Source: Blumeriella jaapii
Lineage: Eukaryota > Ascomycota > Leotiomycetes > Helotiales > Drepanopezizaceae
Length of the DNA: 64,000 nt
Direction: 5' to 3'
Assembly (NCBI GenBank): GCA_009599575.1
Contig: VWND01000022.1
Coordinates: 205,001-269,000 of the forward strand
The notes under the pieces are model-generated. The model saw only the letters and a program-made list of their open reading frames with translations. It was not told where the DNA came from and did no database searches. The translations under genes and the position numbers were made by a program. This document shows positions 46,267-57,196 of the stretch, piece by piece (positions within the stretch are counted from its first letter, which is position 1; each line of letters begins with the position of its first letter).

Positions 46267-46781
46267 ATCGAACTGGCCCCCACAGGAAACCAACCATGAG
46301 AATTCCAAGAAGTTCCGTGGCTCCTGCTTGTTGCATTCTCAACGCAAATACATGTCGAGCTCCTTTTCTTGAGACGAGTGCTTCTCTGGGTTCAAATTCT
46401 TTCGATGGCTGAAACAGCTATGGATAACGACACTTCGACTCTGGACTCTGGTTGAGAATATGAACCGCTCTCTTTGATATACGCATTGGTCGACGATGTG
46501 TCCTTGAGATGCCCTGGAAGAAAGAAGGAAGTTGATGAGAACAAAGTTAACAATTGATTCATCATTTCTTCGTTGGCGGGATTGCTATTATGCTCTGGTC
46601 ATGGCCTAGAATTGAAGCAGTCAATTCCGTTCCATTGGCCGTCCAGGTAACAGAGATCACATCAATGAAACTTGCTAGTATCGACAAAACGGTACCCGAG
46701 TCCGGATTAGCCTAAGAGGTCTGTGATAGATGGGAGTATCGTAAGTAACTTGTTGGTTGTGGTTGTCCTTCCGTCACATGT
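46267..46781. other. intergenic region left of the TIR element
   Basis: 3' flank of the HeLo-pseudokinase gene. No coding sequence recognised. Confidence 0.5.
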
Positions 46782-46789
46782 AGTACCTC

Positions 46790-48161
46790 GAGGTAATAGT
46801 GGGCTGCCTTCCCACATTTATCCTGCGGGCACTCGGATAATGTGGGGGAAAGCAAGTGTTCCACTGCATCTAAGTGTCCCATCTCAGTTTATGATTTTTT
46901 ACGATCGCATTTTATAATAAAACATTATTATTTAATTACGCCAAATTGAAAGGTAATAAAAGCAGGAAGCTATTTTTAGATTTTAAATTAAAAATTTCAT
47001 TTTTATTAATGAAAAGTTATTAAATTATATATTTTCATTAAATTTTCTATTTTTTATTATCGCATTTTGTATTAAAACATTATTAACGCCAGATATTTAA
47101 TTATAATAAGTTAATAAATAATAAAAACAGAAAGCTATTATTGAATTATAAATTAAAAGTTTTATTTTTATTAATTAAAAGTTTTAAAACGAAATGTTTT
47201 GTTTTAATTTTTATTTTTTATAATCGCATTTTAAATTAAAATATTTTTAACGCCAGTTATTTAATTATAAAAAACTGAATAAAAGTAAGTTCAGCTTGCA
47301 TTCTAATAGAATTTATAGAAATTATATTAAATTTTACGTCGGAATATTTATTTTTGATTAAGTGAAAGTAATTTAAATCGTTTTTGTACGCATTTCCAAT
47401 CAGAAATTGTATTAATTAAACGGCTACGAATCGTACAAATACAATATACTTTTATTAAAATTAAATAAAGCTTATATTTTTTTAGCTTTTTAGTTATTTT
47501 ATATATGCTTTTCAGCTTTTAAATATCGATATAATATTTATATTCGGAAGGTAAAAAAACAAAAGGCAAAAGGTAAAAGAAAACCGTTAGTTTTACGGAA
47601 AGCTTTTGCTTAAGCGTATAATAAGTAAAAGAAGCTGCTTACGAATTTTGGATTTTAGGTTATAAAAGCAATAAAGCTGTAAAGTAAAAAAAAATCGTAT
47701 TTAAAATAATAAATTGCATTTTTTTAGCCGAAAATCTTAATATATAATAAAACGCGAGCTTAATAAAGCTTTTATAATTATCGAATAGTTTATAACCGAT
47801 TAAAAAGATTAATCTGAATTATTATATAAAATTTTTTAATTGCAAACAAATGTAAATAAGCTTTCTGAAAGCGAAAAAGCGAAAAAAAAATGAAAATGCG
47901 TACAAAAACACTTGTTTAAATTAATTTTTATTAATAAAAATTAACTTTTTAAATTTAAATTTAAAAATAACTGCTTGCTTTTATTATAATTTAATTTAGT
48001 ATAATTAAATATCTGGCGTTGGTGGTGTTTTAATATAAAATGCGATCGTAAAAAGTTATGAATTGAGATGGGACACTTGGATGCAGTGGGACACTTGCTT
48101 TCCCCCACATTATCCGAGTGCCCGCAGGATAAATGTGGGAAGGCAGCCCACTATTACCTAC
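46790..48161. mobile_element. 1.37-kb AT-rich element with about 130-bp terminal inverted repeats
   Basis: The left end (46790, AGGTAATAGTGGGCTGCC...) is matched in reverse at the right end (48161). The repeat spans about 130 bp with few mismatches, mostly C/T or G/A. An identical 8-bp AGTACCTC flanks both sides (46782-46789 and 48162-48169), the duplication size of hAT elements. The outer 80-90 bp have ordinary composition, but the interior is extremely AT-rich by eye, has no ORF and looks RIP-mutated. Direct repeats starting ATCGCATTTT lie at 46904, 47059 and 47223, with an inverted copy near 48037. No transposase is recognisable, so the superfamily is tentative. Confidence 0.85.
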
Positions 48162-48169
48162 AGTACCTC

Positions 48170-48861
48170 ATCACAAACGGACGACAGCGCTCATTCAATG
48201 TTGCTTTTCCGAATTTGATATCTAAAAACATGAAATTTCTACCGGTCAATCCCAGCTTGGTTGCACTCGTCTGATTCTCTCCACACTCTCGCCTGTTCCC
48301 CTTTTCGTTCTCCGCCTCCGCTCTTGAGGGGTCCCCCGGAGCGGGGTTTGCTGGGGGATGGATGGCAGTGGAGAGTTATGTCAACAAAAAGGCCGAGTCT
48401 AGCGACGCATTTGCCTGAGATAAGGCCGAGAAACGCGGTTTGTTCTCCATTGCGTTTTGCTGTGAAGGTCTCACCAACACACGTTTCTTGCGATCCGGCG
48501 TTGCACGGTAGCGAATTCATGATGTCCTACTCCGTGGACGAGATCTCTAGCCAGTGCAGGATCTGTCTCGATTCATGGCGCCGCCATCTGCTTCTGGAAG
48601 CTTTCATTCAAGAAGCATTGGCCTGGATCGACGCCACACCTTCCGCAATGGCAGGGGAACTTGTAGGCGCTTTACCCCGCTGAGGAGACGGTGAGCCTTT
48701 CAACGTGCAGCTCTTGTGTGCCTTGTGAAGTCATATGGTCTTTACGAAGTAAGATGGAACGAGGGGTCGACAGGCCGGCTTGGTCGCCCAAATTTATAAG
48801 TAATTGCGTCCTCCCGTTGCCGTTTAAGACGGAAAAGTGAGGTACCAGCGTTTCTCTCAAA
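48170..48861. other. intergenic region between the TIR element and the alpha-galactosidase gene
   Basis: Promoter side of the alpha-galactosidase gene. Several short ORFs, none convincing. A weak TATA-like TTTATAAG lies at about 48793. Confidence 0.5.
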
Positions 48862-50612
48862 ATGGCTTTTGTCAAAATTGTTCTTGCTTCTGTCGTAGCG
48901 TTGTTGACCCCCACTGTTGCAGCGGTCGACAATGGACTAGCAATAACGCCTCAGATGGGATGTGAGTAAGGCAGTTAATCCATGAGATTTGAAAAAATGT
49001 CGACGGCACTGATAGTTAGCATTAAGGGGACAATTGGAATGCTTTAGGGTGTGATGTTTCGGAAGATCTCCTCGTTGGAACCGCTAATCTCATTGTCGAC
49101 TACGGCCTGAGGGATCTTGGATACTACTATGTCGTTTTGGACGACTGTTGGAGCACAGGTCGAAATGCATCGAACAATAACAGCCTGATCCCCGACATCA
49201 CCAAATTTCCCCGTGGCATGAGAGCTGTTGCAGACCACATTCATGAACTGGGCATGGGCTTTGGCATGTACTCCTCTGCAGGTAAATTTACTTGTGGACG
49301 TTACGCAGGTAGTCTTGGGCACGAGGAAATCGATGCTCAAACTTGGGCCGACTGGGGGGTGGATTATCTCAAGTATGATAACTGCTACAATGAGGGTCAA
49401 GCAGGAACCCAACTCATCTCAGAATCACGGTAAGCATCTGGCATGAATGGCAGGTGAAAACCTACTAACATTCTGGAAACCAGATACCAGAAGATGGCAG
49501 ATGCGTTGAATGCCACCGGGCGTCCAATCCTCTACTCGTTGTGCAATTGGGGCGAGGATTACCCGTGGAACTGGGGCAGTACTATCGCAAACAGCTGGCG
49601 CATCACGGGAGATATCTTTGATTACTGGGACACATACGACGCCAGATGCCCTTGGTAGATAATCCCCTTCCCCATCTTCATCGCGCTAGTCTCGCTCACA
49701 AACACACTAAGCGAGGGAGCTGATGCGTGGAACTGCGCCCTCCCCGGCTTCCACTGCTCCATTATGAACATCTTGAACAAAGTATCGTTCGTCGTCTCGA
49801 AATCCATACCCGGCGGCTGGAACGATCTCGACATGTTAGAGGTCGGCAACGGAGCCATGACCGATACCGAATACGTTTCTCACTTCTCCATGTGTACGTT
49901 CTCCCACCCCCGTCTTCCACTCTCCGCATCGGGGCCTGACATAGCCAATCCAGGGTCGGCCGTGAAGTCTCCTCTCATAATGGGTAATGACCTCCGCGTG
50001 ATGAAACCCTCGGATCTTTCCATCCTCTCCAACGCGGCTGTCATAGCTGTCAATCAAGATCCTCTGGGCTCCTCTGCCTCCAGACGATGGATACGCGTGC
50101 CTGGCAGCACCAACCCCTACTCGGGGCCCGCGCTCCAGCTCTGGACCGGAAGCCTGCAGTCGACAACCGACAGCGACCAGGACGACATGCTTGTCCTGAT
50201 GATCAACGGCCTGGACGAACCAACCACCATGAATGCCTCTCTCGCCGAGATCTTCGCCGACAGCGGGCCCGCAGGTAGAGCGCCACAGATCAAGATGAGC
50301 TGGGAGGTTCGCGATCTGTGGGCAAACCGCATGAGTGACGAGACGGCCGCTGCCATCATTGCTGCGTCTGGCGCGGCGGGAAACACCACGACTGGGTGGA
50401 ACGCGACGACGGCTGGGGGTAGTGCCCGGTTCAATGCTACTGCGACGAGCTACAAGCAGGGTCTGGCGGACAAAAATGAGCTGTTGCTGGGCAATGTCAC
50501 GACCGTGGTCTTGCCGAGTGGGACTGTGAGCGCGAATGTGGAGGCCCACGGGGTGGCAATGTATAGGTTGCGGTATGCGGGCGCTGCTAGTAGGAAGTGG
50601 GACGAGTTGTGA
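48862..50612 (+). CDS. secreted alpha-galactosidase, glycoside hydrolase family 27
   Basis: Five exons (48862-48961, 49027-49429, 49484-49654, 49712-49893, 49954-50612), 504 residues. A signal peptide ([21 protein letters not shown]) precedes [10 protein letters not shown] and NALGCDVSE, the start of the GH27 barrel. The nucleophile Asp is in [10 protein letters not shown] and the acid/base Asp in [13 protein letters not shown]. Conserved [24 protein letters not shown] and [10 protein letters not shown] follow. The C-terminal 170 residues form the beta-sandwich with many Asn-x-Thr/Ser sites. The enzyme removes terminal alpha-galactose from oligosaccharides and galactomannan outside the cell. 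Each intron was set by restoring the family sequence; all are GT-AG. It lies 0.7 kb from the TIR element but is intact. Confidence 0.94.
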
Positions 50613-51554
50613 TCATGTCAGACACAATTCGAAAGATCGAATTCATTGAATAGAGAAATGGTCTTGAAAGTGTATGTCTCCAAGAATTCACGGCTGTGAT
50701 GTTGGCATTCTCAATCTGACGCAGTAGCGCAGTCGCCTCTTCCAATTCTCCGTGTCAACACTTCATTACTTAGGACGGTGAGATACAGTACCTACTTAGA
50801 AACTTGCGTTCGTAGCACCAAGGGCCCTTTCCTCAACTCGCTTGCTGCTCACGACGATGTTCGAACTTACTTACTTCATGTAGCCGGGGTAATTCCCGTG
50901 TGGTAGATGAAACAAGCGATACACTTCGCCTTCTAGAACCCAGACACATACCAAGGTAAAGCAAATCTCTCAAGAACCAACATCAGGACTATGCTCTTTC
51001 ATACCTGCCAGAATAGCCAAAGATGTCAGAGCTCGAAGCATCCAGTAGACGATGGCAAGCATGCCTGAGCCAAACGAGTTCGCCCGCTAGTTTCGAGCAC
51101 GAGATTCTCCTGCTTTGATACCAGGCCCAGTCTAATCCGCATGTTCGGAGAAAGCATATCTGGGATTTGATATGGGCGTTGACTTCTGCCTCGCCTGGTA
51201 TTATGTCAATTCCCCTGTTACGTTGTGTTGAGGATGCTTTGCTATGTAGACAGCACATAAATGATAGAGCTCGTCAGTCAAAGAGACAAGCATGAGCTCC
51301 GAGTCAGGGCAGGCAATCGAGTTAGCTCTACTACGCATCTTAATTGGCACCATGTTCTAGACTCAAAATTACAAGTTGAAAAGGAAAAAAACAAACCGTC
51401 CGGGCTTGCACGTGACTTGGTCTCACGTGACCATACACCCAGCCCTCGCCAGCCAAATACAGTATATCAAAGACTCGAACATGTTTTCAATCCCATCGCA
51501 CACGCACTGTACCACCCTCGCACCCACCTCAAAAGCGACTTCCAGGACGCCCAA
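50613..51554. other. intergenic region, no gene recognised
   Basis: 3' flank of the alpha-galactosidase gene and promoter of the Pop8-like gene. ORFs here are short and lack domains. Confidence 0.5.
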
Positions 51555-52007
51555 ATGCCAACCTCACACGATCCAAACCCGCATTCAAGCAAGCCCATGG
51601 GCAAAACCGCGCATCGCGGCCACGCCATCACAACCCACACCATCAAGTCACCCCCCTTCTCCTACCTCAGCCTCGAGCTCATGCCCGCCCACGACGCCGC
51701 GGCCCTGGCCAGCAGCCCTCTGGACGCGCTGACGGTGCACCGCTACGTCGGGCTGGCGCTGTCGCAGTTCCTCGGGCTCGCGGGCACCGCCGTTCCCATC
51801 GACATTCTGCGAGTCGACGGGCGCGAGTGCTGGCTGCGCGTCGCACACGGCGATCTCGGCCTCGTGCGCGCAGCTGTCGGGGGCTGGACCGGCCCGCCCG
51901 GCTGCTCCGAGGCCGAGGGCAAGGTGGGCTGGAAGATCACGGCCTCGGGCCGCTGGCTCGGTCTGCTGGTGGCGCAGAAGGAGGCCGGCCACGTGTGGGA
52001 AACGTGA
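51555..52007 (+). CDS. POP8: ribonuclease P/MRP subunit Pop8-like protein
   Basis: One exon of 150 residues. After a polar N-terminus it reads SPPFSYLSLELMP, LDALTVHRYVGLALSQFLGL, TAVPIDILRVDGRECWLRV and a late VGWKITASGRWLG. I recognise this as the Pop8 pattern (small alpha/beta protein that pairs with Pop1/Pop5-type partners in RNase P and RNase MRP). It is slightly longer than yeast Pop8 (about 133 residues). A start at 51597 would trim 14 residues. The frame is open upstream to 51261, but that part looks non-coding. Assignment is by pattern recall. Confidence 0.65.
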   Translation: MPTSHDPNPHSSKPMGKTAHRGHAITTHTIKSPPFSYLSLELMPAHDAAALASSPLDALTVHRYVGLALSQFLGLAGTAVPIDILRVDGRECWLRVAHGDLGLVRAAVGGWTGPPGCSEAEGKVGWKITASGRWLGLLVAQKEAGHVWET

Positions 52008-52673
52008 ATGCCGACGCGCAAAACGGATCGAATCGCAGTTCGCGATTCGAGTACGGCCGGTGCTCGACGACGAGCCGTGGCGCACAGCAAGACCGGCGCG
52101 GGCGTCTGCCGAGCGCGTACGAGAAGCTGGACGTGCCTCTACTCTGCCGGATCCGCAAGGCGAGGAAGGGGAAGAGCTGTGTGGAGGAGAGGAAGCAGTC
52201 AGAGCTGTGTAGAGGCGAGGAAGAGCGCTTGGAAGATCTCTCTCTCTTCCTCTCGTTGATCGTGGCCGCGTTCCCCGTCTGGTGGGCGAACACCGTGACA
52301 CGACGTAGCGAAAAACAAGAAGAAGCGGGTTGTCAATGGAAAGATTGTGGCTGGCTGATGCATACATGATCTCAAAGGTGTGGTTGGCATGTGTGTACAA
52401 CCGGGCCAGCTTCTTGCATATCACATCAACACGAGTGAGTGACCGACCGGTCGGTCGATAGGAAGACGAATTCCTCACGGTTCGGTGACGAGATACGTAG
52501 ATAGTCTTACAAGTGTGGCTGTCATATACAAACGACTTCAGCCCGCTTCTTGCACAGGGTCCAATGTGCGTCCCTGCTGCGCTTCGTCCTTGGAGATCCG
52601 ACAACGTTCAACTTGCGCGACAGACCAACCAACGCCCTTCCCGTGAGACTGCTACATGCTCGCCGTCTATAAG
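52008..52673. other. intergenic region between convergent genes
   Basis: 3' flanks of the Pop8-like gene and the ketopantoate-reductase-like gene. Overlapping ORFs on both strands have no domain support. Confidence 0.5.
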
Positions 52674-55052
52674 CTAAAGGCTCGCTTTCTCCCCTTCTTT
52701 CTCCCCTTCTTCCACATCCGCATTCGCAGCCCCTTCCTGCACTGCCTTCAGCGCCTCCACGCGCCGCTTCTCAGCCCTCTCCCTCGCCTGCCTCATCAGC
52801 TTCATCGGGCCCGTCTCCCAGCGATCCTTATCCTCCTTCGACACAGCATTCCCCAATCGAGCAACCCTCGGGTCCGTCTCCCAACGGTCCTTGTCTAGTT
52901 TCAGTTCCGCATTCCCTAGCAGGGCGATGTTCGGAGTCGTAAAATCCCGCGCGCTCGCCTGGGGCGGGTTCAACCTCATCCGCTCCAGCGCCCGGCGCTC
53001 TCTCTGGCCGTAGTCGTTCCGCAATTCCCGCCTCTCCTTAAACAGCAGCATGCGCTCCAGACGAAGGTCTTCCTTGGATGGCAGCTGCGCGCCTGCTGTG
53101 CGGCGCTTCTTCAGCTCCGCTTGCTGTTGTTGGTTGATCTCATCTCGCCAGCGCTGCTTCGTGTCGAGTCGGTCCTGGATCTCGTTCAAGACGACGCGGG
53201 CTTTGTGGTGTACGAAGTTGAGGATGTCGAGGTGCATTTTGGGAAAGGGAACGCCTTGGGAGACGAGCTCCATGCCGCGCTTGACGATCGCGCCGGTTCC
53301 CCACTATTGAGCAGTCAGTCTCGAGTGGTTTGGCGGCCTCACCTTAAATCCGGGCACGATTGTACCACTTGCCGAAGATTTGGGGGTAACGTGCCTCAAT
53401 TGCTGTCTCTTTCCCTCGCGCGAGTCTCACAAGCATCGGACTGAGATTGTCTGCTCCATTCAAGATCTGCTCGCCGATATACGTCGACAGGGTTTCTAGG
53501 TTCAGCTTCGGGTCGTCGTATGAGAGGACCGCTGCTGCTTCTTTTAAGAGTTCTTGGAACACGTGCCTCACTTCTGGTTTAGAGCTCAACACCCCACGAT
53601 CTGCGATGAGATTAGTAGAGATTTATGTCCATCTTGGTAAGCAGGGAGGATCTGAAATGAGATGACGATCTGAATTCATCTCTGTAGTGTGTGAGGGGAC
53701 TGGAATTTTAGCTTACTATAGCAATTGAACATTATTGTCATAGGATGCACAACAGAAGTGTAAGCAACTGCCTTGAACCGCTGTCTTCTATGGCCCTCGG
53801 AATCCAGCAAGCGAGTGTTGAGCCATGTCTTCGCACTTAACATCAGATCCATGATGTAGATCGCGTTTTTCTGGCGCTCCTTGTACACCTTCTCGCTCTC
53901 ATCGTGGAATTTGACCACGGGGCTAATGGTGAGGATCGCTTCCGACTCAGATCGCAGGAGTAGGCCATTGGGTCTGATCTCGTGCTTTTCGTCAAAGACA
54001 TACTGTTCCATTATATCATCGATGGGGTCGCTGAGCACGGTTTGTTCTGCATTGGATTGTGTTCTATGGGTGAACGTTCCAATAACGTAGTTCGGGCGTG
54101 TTGCTGGGTCAGGAAAGACTTCCTTGTTGACCATCTCCTGGATCAGCATGCCCTTCTGGATGAACACGATGGTGGAATCTCTCCTCAAGCCTAAATCCCA
54201 CGGGTTCATGGTCAGTCCTTGTTCTGCAACGTTATCGGAGCTTTAATGCCAGAAGTAAATGGTAGTTCGTGTTGTGCAGAGGTGCCAAATACTGATGCTA
54301 ACCAGTGAAATGATAGACGCGATCGTAGACTTACGGTGTTTTATTTGGTTCAATGCTGCGGACAAGTATTGAGGTTCTAACGCAGCAATGAGCTGTCTGA
54401 TGGGTTCGTTATTCACAGCTTCCTCCTTCTCTACGACCTTGAGACTCGGCTGGCTGACGAGATCGACCTTAGAATCGGCAATTCGCAAGGTCGGGTCTAG
54501 TGGATGCGTCACTTTCGACGGGTCACCTAGAAATTTCACTGGCTTTTTGAGGCGTTGGGAGACGAGTCCGTCGAATCTCCAGTCCATCGCGTCCTCGCTG
54601 AGCTCGACATCTCTCGAGTACTTCTGATGCGTCTCCAGCACCAGCGTCCTGAGCTGCACATGTCTCTCACTGGCAAACTCCTTGGCGCCAGCCACGTAGC
54701 TGTCGCTCGAGATCGTGTTTTCAACTTCAAATCCCCACGCCGTCTCGACGACGCCATCCCGGATGAGCTTGATCTCTCCGTTGTTGGTGTGCAGCTGCTT
54801 GACCTTTTTGTTGTTCTCGACCAGGAATTTGATCGGTGGCGGCCGCTCGACTTTAGCGAAGCCAAAGGCGAGCATCTGGCAGGTAGAGCCGAAGCCCATG
54901 ATACAGACGCGAGTTGCTTGCTCTTCGGTCCATGGTGTCGGTTTGCTGGAGTACCAGCGGACCCGTGAGACGCGTGATCGTGCTGTGTATCTGCACCATT
55001 TGGTCGCGAGGCCCGGGCCCAGGGTTTGAGGAGATGCGGAGCAGCTTCTCAT
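52674..55052 (-). CDS. mitochondrial ketopantoate-reductase-like protein with charged C-terminal extension
   Basis: Exons 55052-54335, 54190-53717, 53600-53343 and 53303-52674, about 692 residues. The start at 55052 was chosen because RYTARSRVSRVRWYSS reads as a mitochondrial presequence. A Rossmann-type MGFGSTCQMLAFG follows, then DSTIVFIQKGM, FPDPATRPNY and GAIVKRGMELV, as in the ApbA/PanE reductase fold. The last 190 residues are a charged, probably coiled-coil tail (KRRTAGAQLPSKEDLRLERM, RAEKRRVEALKAV) not found in simple ketopantoate reductases. An apparent extra base in a C5 run (about 53382-53386) breaks the frame: the total is one base over. Enzyme activity is uncertain; a structural role is possible. 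Confidence 0.75.
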
Positions 55053-55576
55053 TGTCCCTCGATTGCCAACCCACGCCAAACCAGCGGTCGAGTCTTCTTT
55101 CGAGCGGACGATGAGGTGTGGTTTGGGGGAGTGTGAGTTCTGGAGTGACCTGAGTTGAGGTTGTCGACAGCTGACTAAGCAGGGTAGGGCCAGAGAGAGA
55201 GGGCACAGGGGCAGCTTCTCCAGAAAGTTGTACTGTGTAAGTTTGTTCGCCAACACTGTACTGTACTGTACAGTACTTGTAGTGAGAGTCTGGCTACTTG
55301 GCTACCTGGCTACCTGGCTACCTATTGAACCTCTGTCGATACAGCCATTCCTAGCCTTTCAAGCACAATGTTTGGATGCCGATGTCAGTCCAACACATAC
55401 GGAATCACGTAACTGGTCCTACGGCCCAGCTCAATCGTGAGCAACGAAATCATGTGAAGGGCAAGGGTCCCATGGTTAAGATGCGCCAGATAACTAGAAG
55501 AGGCCCAGCTGGTACACGAAGAATCACACGGAAGCAGTTTCAAAACACATGTCTATTGGAATCAAGCTCCACTATC
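55053..55576. other. intergenic region with TACTGTAC palindromes and a short tandem repeat
   Basis: Contains overlapping CTGTACTGTACTGTACAGTAC at about 55258-55277 and a GGCTACCT tandem repeat at about 55294-55322. It is the promoter region of the reductase-like gene and the 3' flank of Derlin. Confidence 0.6.
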
Positions 55577-56793
55577 TCAATCTCCTCCGAGTCGGTGTCC
55601 CGAGCCCCTGTTTCTCCACGACTCCGGCAGGACGCCCCCAGCAGACGAGCCAGAAGACCTCGCAGCTTCCCGCTGAGCAGGTGCGAATGCTGTTCCGTAA
55701 GCGCGGTGATCAACCGTCGCCGTTGTGCTCTGCCACATCCTCTTCACGAAGGCGGGGGTCGGAACCAGATTCCTACCTCCACCAAAAGTCGGGTACAGTC
55801 GGGTAAGGAAGTCATGGAGGTGTGCCGCGATGAGCCCTGTAGCTTGAACCTTGGCTGCTTGTGGACCGGCCATGACGAAAGTCATAAGAAGCATGGCATA
55901 CGGGATAAATTGGGCAGGAATGGTGACAATGAAGAACGTAGCCTTCTGCCCGCGGTCGTCTTGGGCGGACGTGTAGGCGAAGGCTAGAATGAGCGCTGAC
56001 GTTAAGACCATACCGCCAGTGACTAGCACGTTCAGGCCCTGTTGCAGGTGTTAGCCATTTCTCGATGGATTGAAACGTGCCGGCAACAGCAGGATCAATG
56101 GATTGAAGATGAATGTAGGGAGCCACAACCACCCGAGCCAAGTTGATGAATCGACACGAGTTTTCTCAAAGGAACTTCCCACCATGCCTACACCGCAGCC
56201 CGGCCCTGATTTGTTTTGCGAATGATCGGACCGGGAGAAGTGCAGGGGTAATCTCCCTCGTTTTAGGAACCGCCAGAGCTTTGCGACAGAAACTAGGCGG
56301 GCAGTATAGAGGTATATGAAGCACTGGGCCAAAGAGAGAAGCAAAATTGGGTAGCCTACCAGGATCGTGAAGCAGACAAACACGATGTATGTGAAGAAGT
56401 CTCCCGGGCCGGAGAATCTTGCAGATGCTGTCTCCAGCTTGCTCCCATATGTGTATACTGCTGCGGTCAGCTGGGATCTGGAGTCGAGGTGAACCGGAGA
56501 TGCCTACGAAAATACGTGTCGAAGAGAATGCTCAGATCTTTCCCGGTGATCAGGAAGGATGTGACCACTCTCCAGAGTTGCGGAGGCAGCTTCCACAGCA
56601 GCGGCAAGTGGAAGATGACATAGTAGCCGCTCAACAGGCCGGTGTGCACCGCGACAGAGAGGGCGAAAGCCGTGGCGGCGAGAGTCCTGTACTGCCATCA
56701 GCATCAGCACAACAACACATGAGTGAGAAGGAGAGCGCGCGGCACCAACCTCGTAATAGGCGGCGCCGCCCAGAACATGTCCATGGCCGACAT
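55577..56793 (-). CDS. DER1: Derlin (Der1-like ER-associated degradation protein)
   Basis: Exons 56793-56750, 56686-56508, 56457-56360 and 56038-55577, 260 residues with a complete frame. The order FWAAPPITR, QLWRVVTSFLITG, YTYGSKLE, DFFTYIVFV, LTSALILAFAYTSAQDDRG and HDFLTRLYPTFGGGRN is that of the Derlin family, a rhomboid-fold membrane protein that helps move misfolded proteins out of the ER. About six hydrophobic helices are visible. Intron 3 is 341 nt, long for this genome, and is open in a hydrophobic frame; the join TIL|GLNVLVTGG was chosen because it recovers the family. The disordered tail is rich in Arg, Ser and Gly. Confidence 0.92.
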
Positions 56794-57196
56794 GGTTGTT
56801 GTGCGGGAGCGGTGATGCGACGAGGCGAATGAGGAGTTTGTGCGAGGGAAAGTTGGGTGGAAAAGGTGTCTTTTCTTGTGATGCGAGGGCAATGGGCTTT
56901 GCACTCCGCTGACTAAGCGTGGCTGTAGCGACATCATCTGTGGCTGATTGTGTGGCTGGTGAGCAGTGGCTACGATCCACAAAAATCTACCTATCAAGGT
57001 AAGTCTCGAGGTACCTCGCCGGGAGAATCACCACGCCGGGCGGCACGGCACAAGTTTCTCCGAGCTCGCAGCGAAACAAGTACCCCGCCAAACGATTTGG
57101 AGTCCATCTGGAAGGCCTCGCTTCCTCTCGAAACCTCACCAACCATTCGCTCACTGTCAACAAACGTTGTCAGCTCTTGGACATACCACGCTCACG
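56794..57196. promoter_or_regulatory. shared promoter between DER1 and LYS9
   Basis: Head-to-head genes with 403 bp between start codons. A GTAAGTCTCGAGGTACCTCG stretch with inverted symmetry (CGAGGTACCTCG, about 57008-57019) lies in the middle; its role is unknown. Confidence 0.5.

Noticed and set aside
46390..46415. GGTTCAAATTC resembling a tRNA B box
   Set aside because: No A box or cloverleaf can be drawn around it.
49836..50549. 237-residue minus-strand ORF over the alpha-galactosidase gene
   Set aside because: Antisense shadow of a GC-rich exon; the plus strand carries all GH27 motifs.
51648..52604. 318-residue minus-strand ORF over the Pop8-like gene
   Set aside because: No domain, odd composition and overlap with a better supported plus-strand gene.
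53344..53400. An alternative intron to explain the frame change in the reductase-like gene
   Set aside because: No donor/acceptor pair of plausible length gives the right phase, whereas removing one C from the C5 run does.
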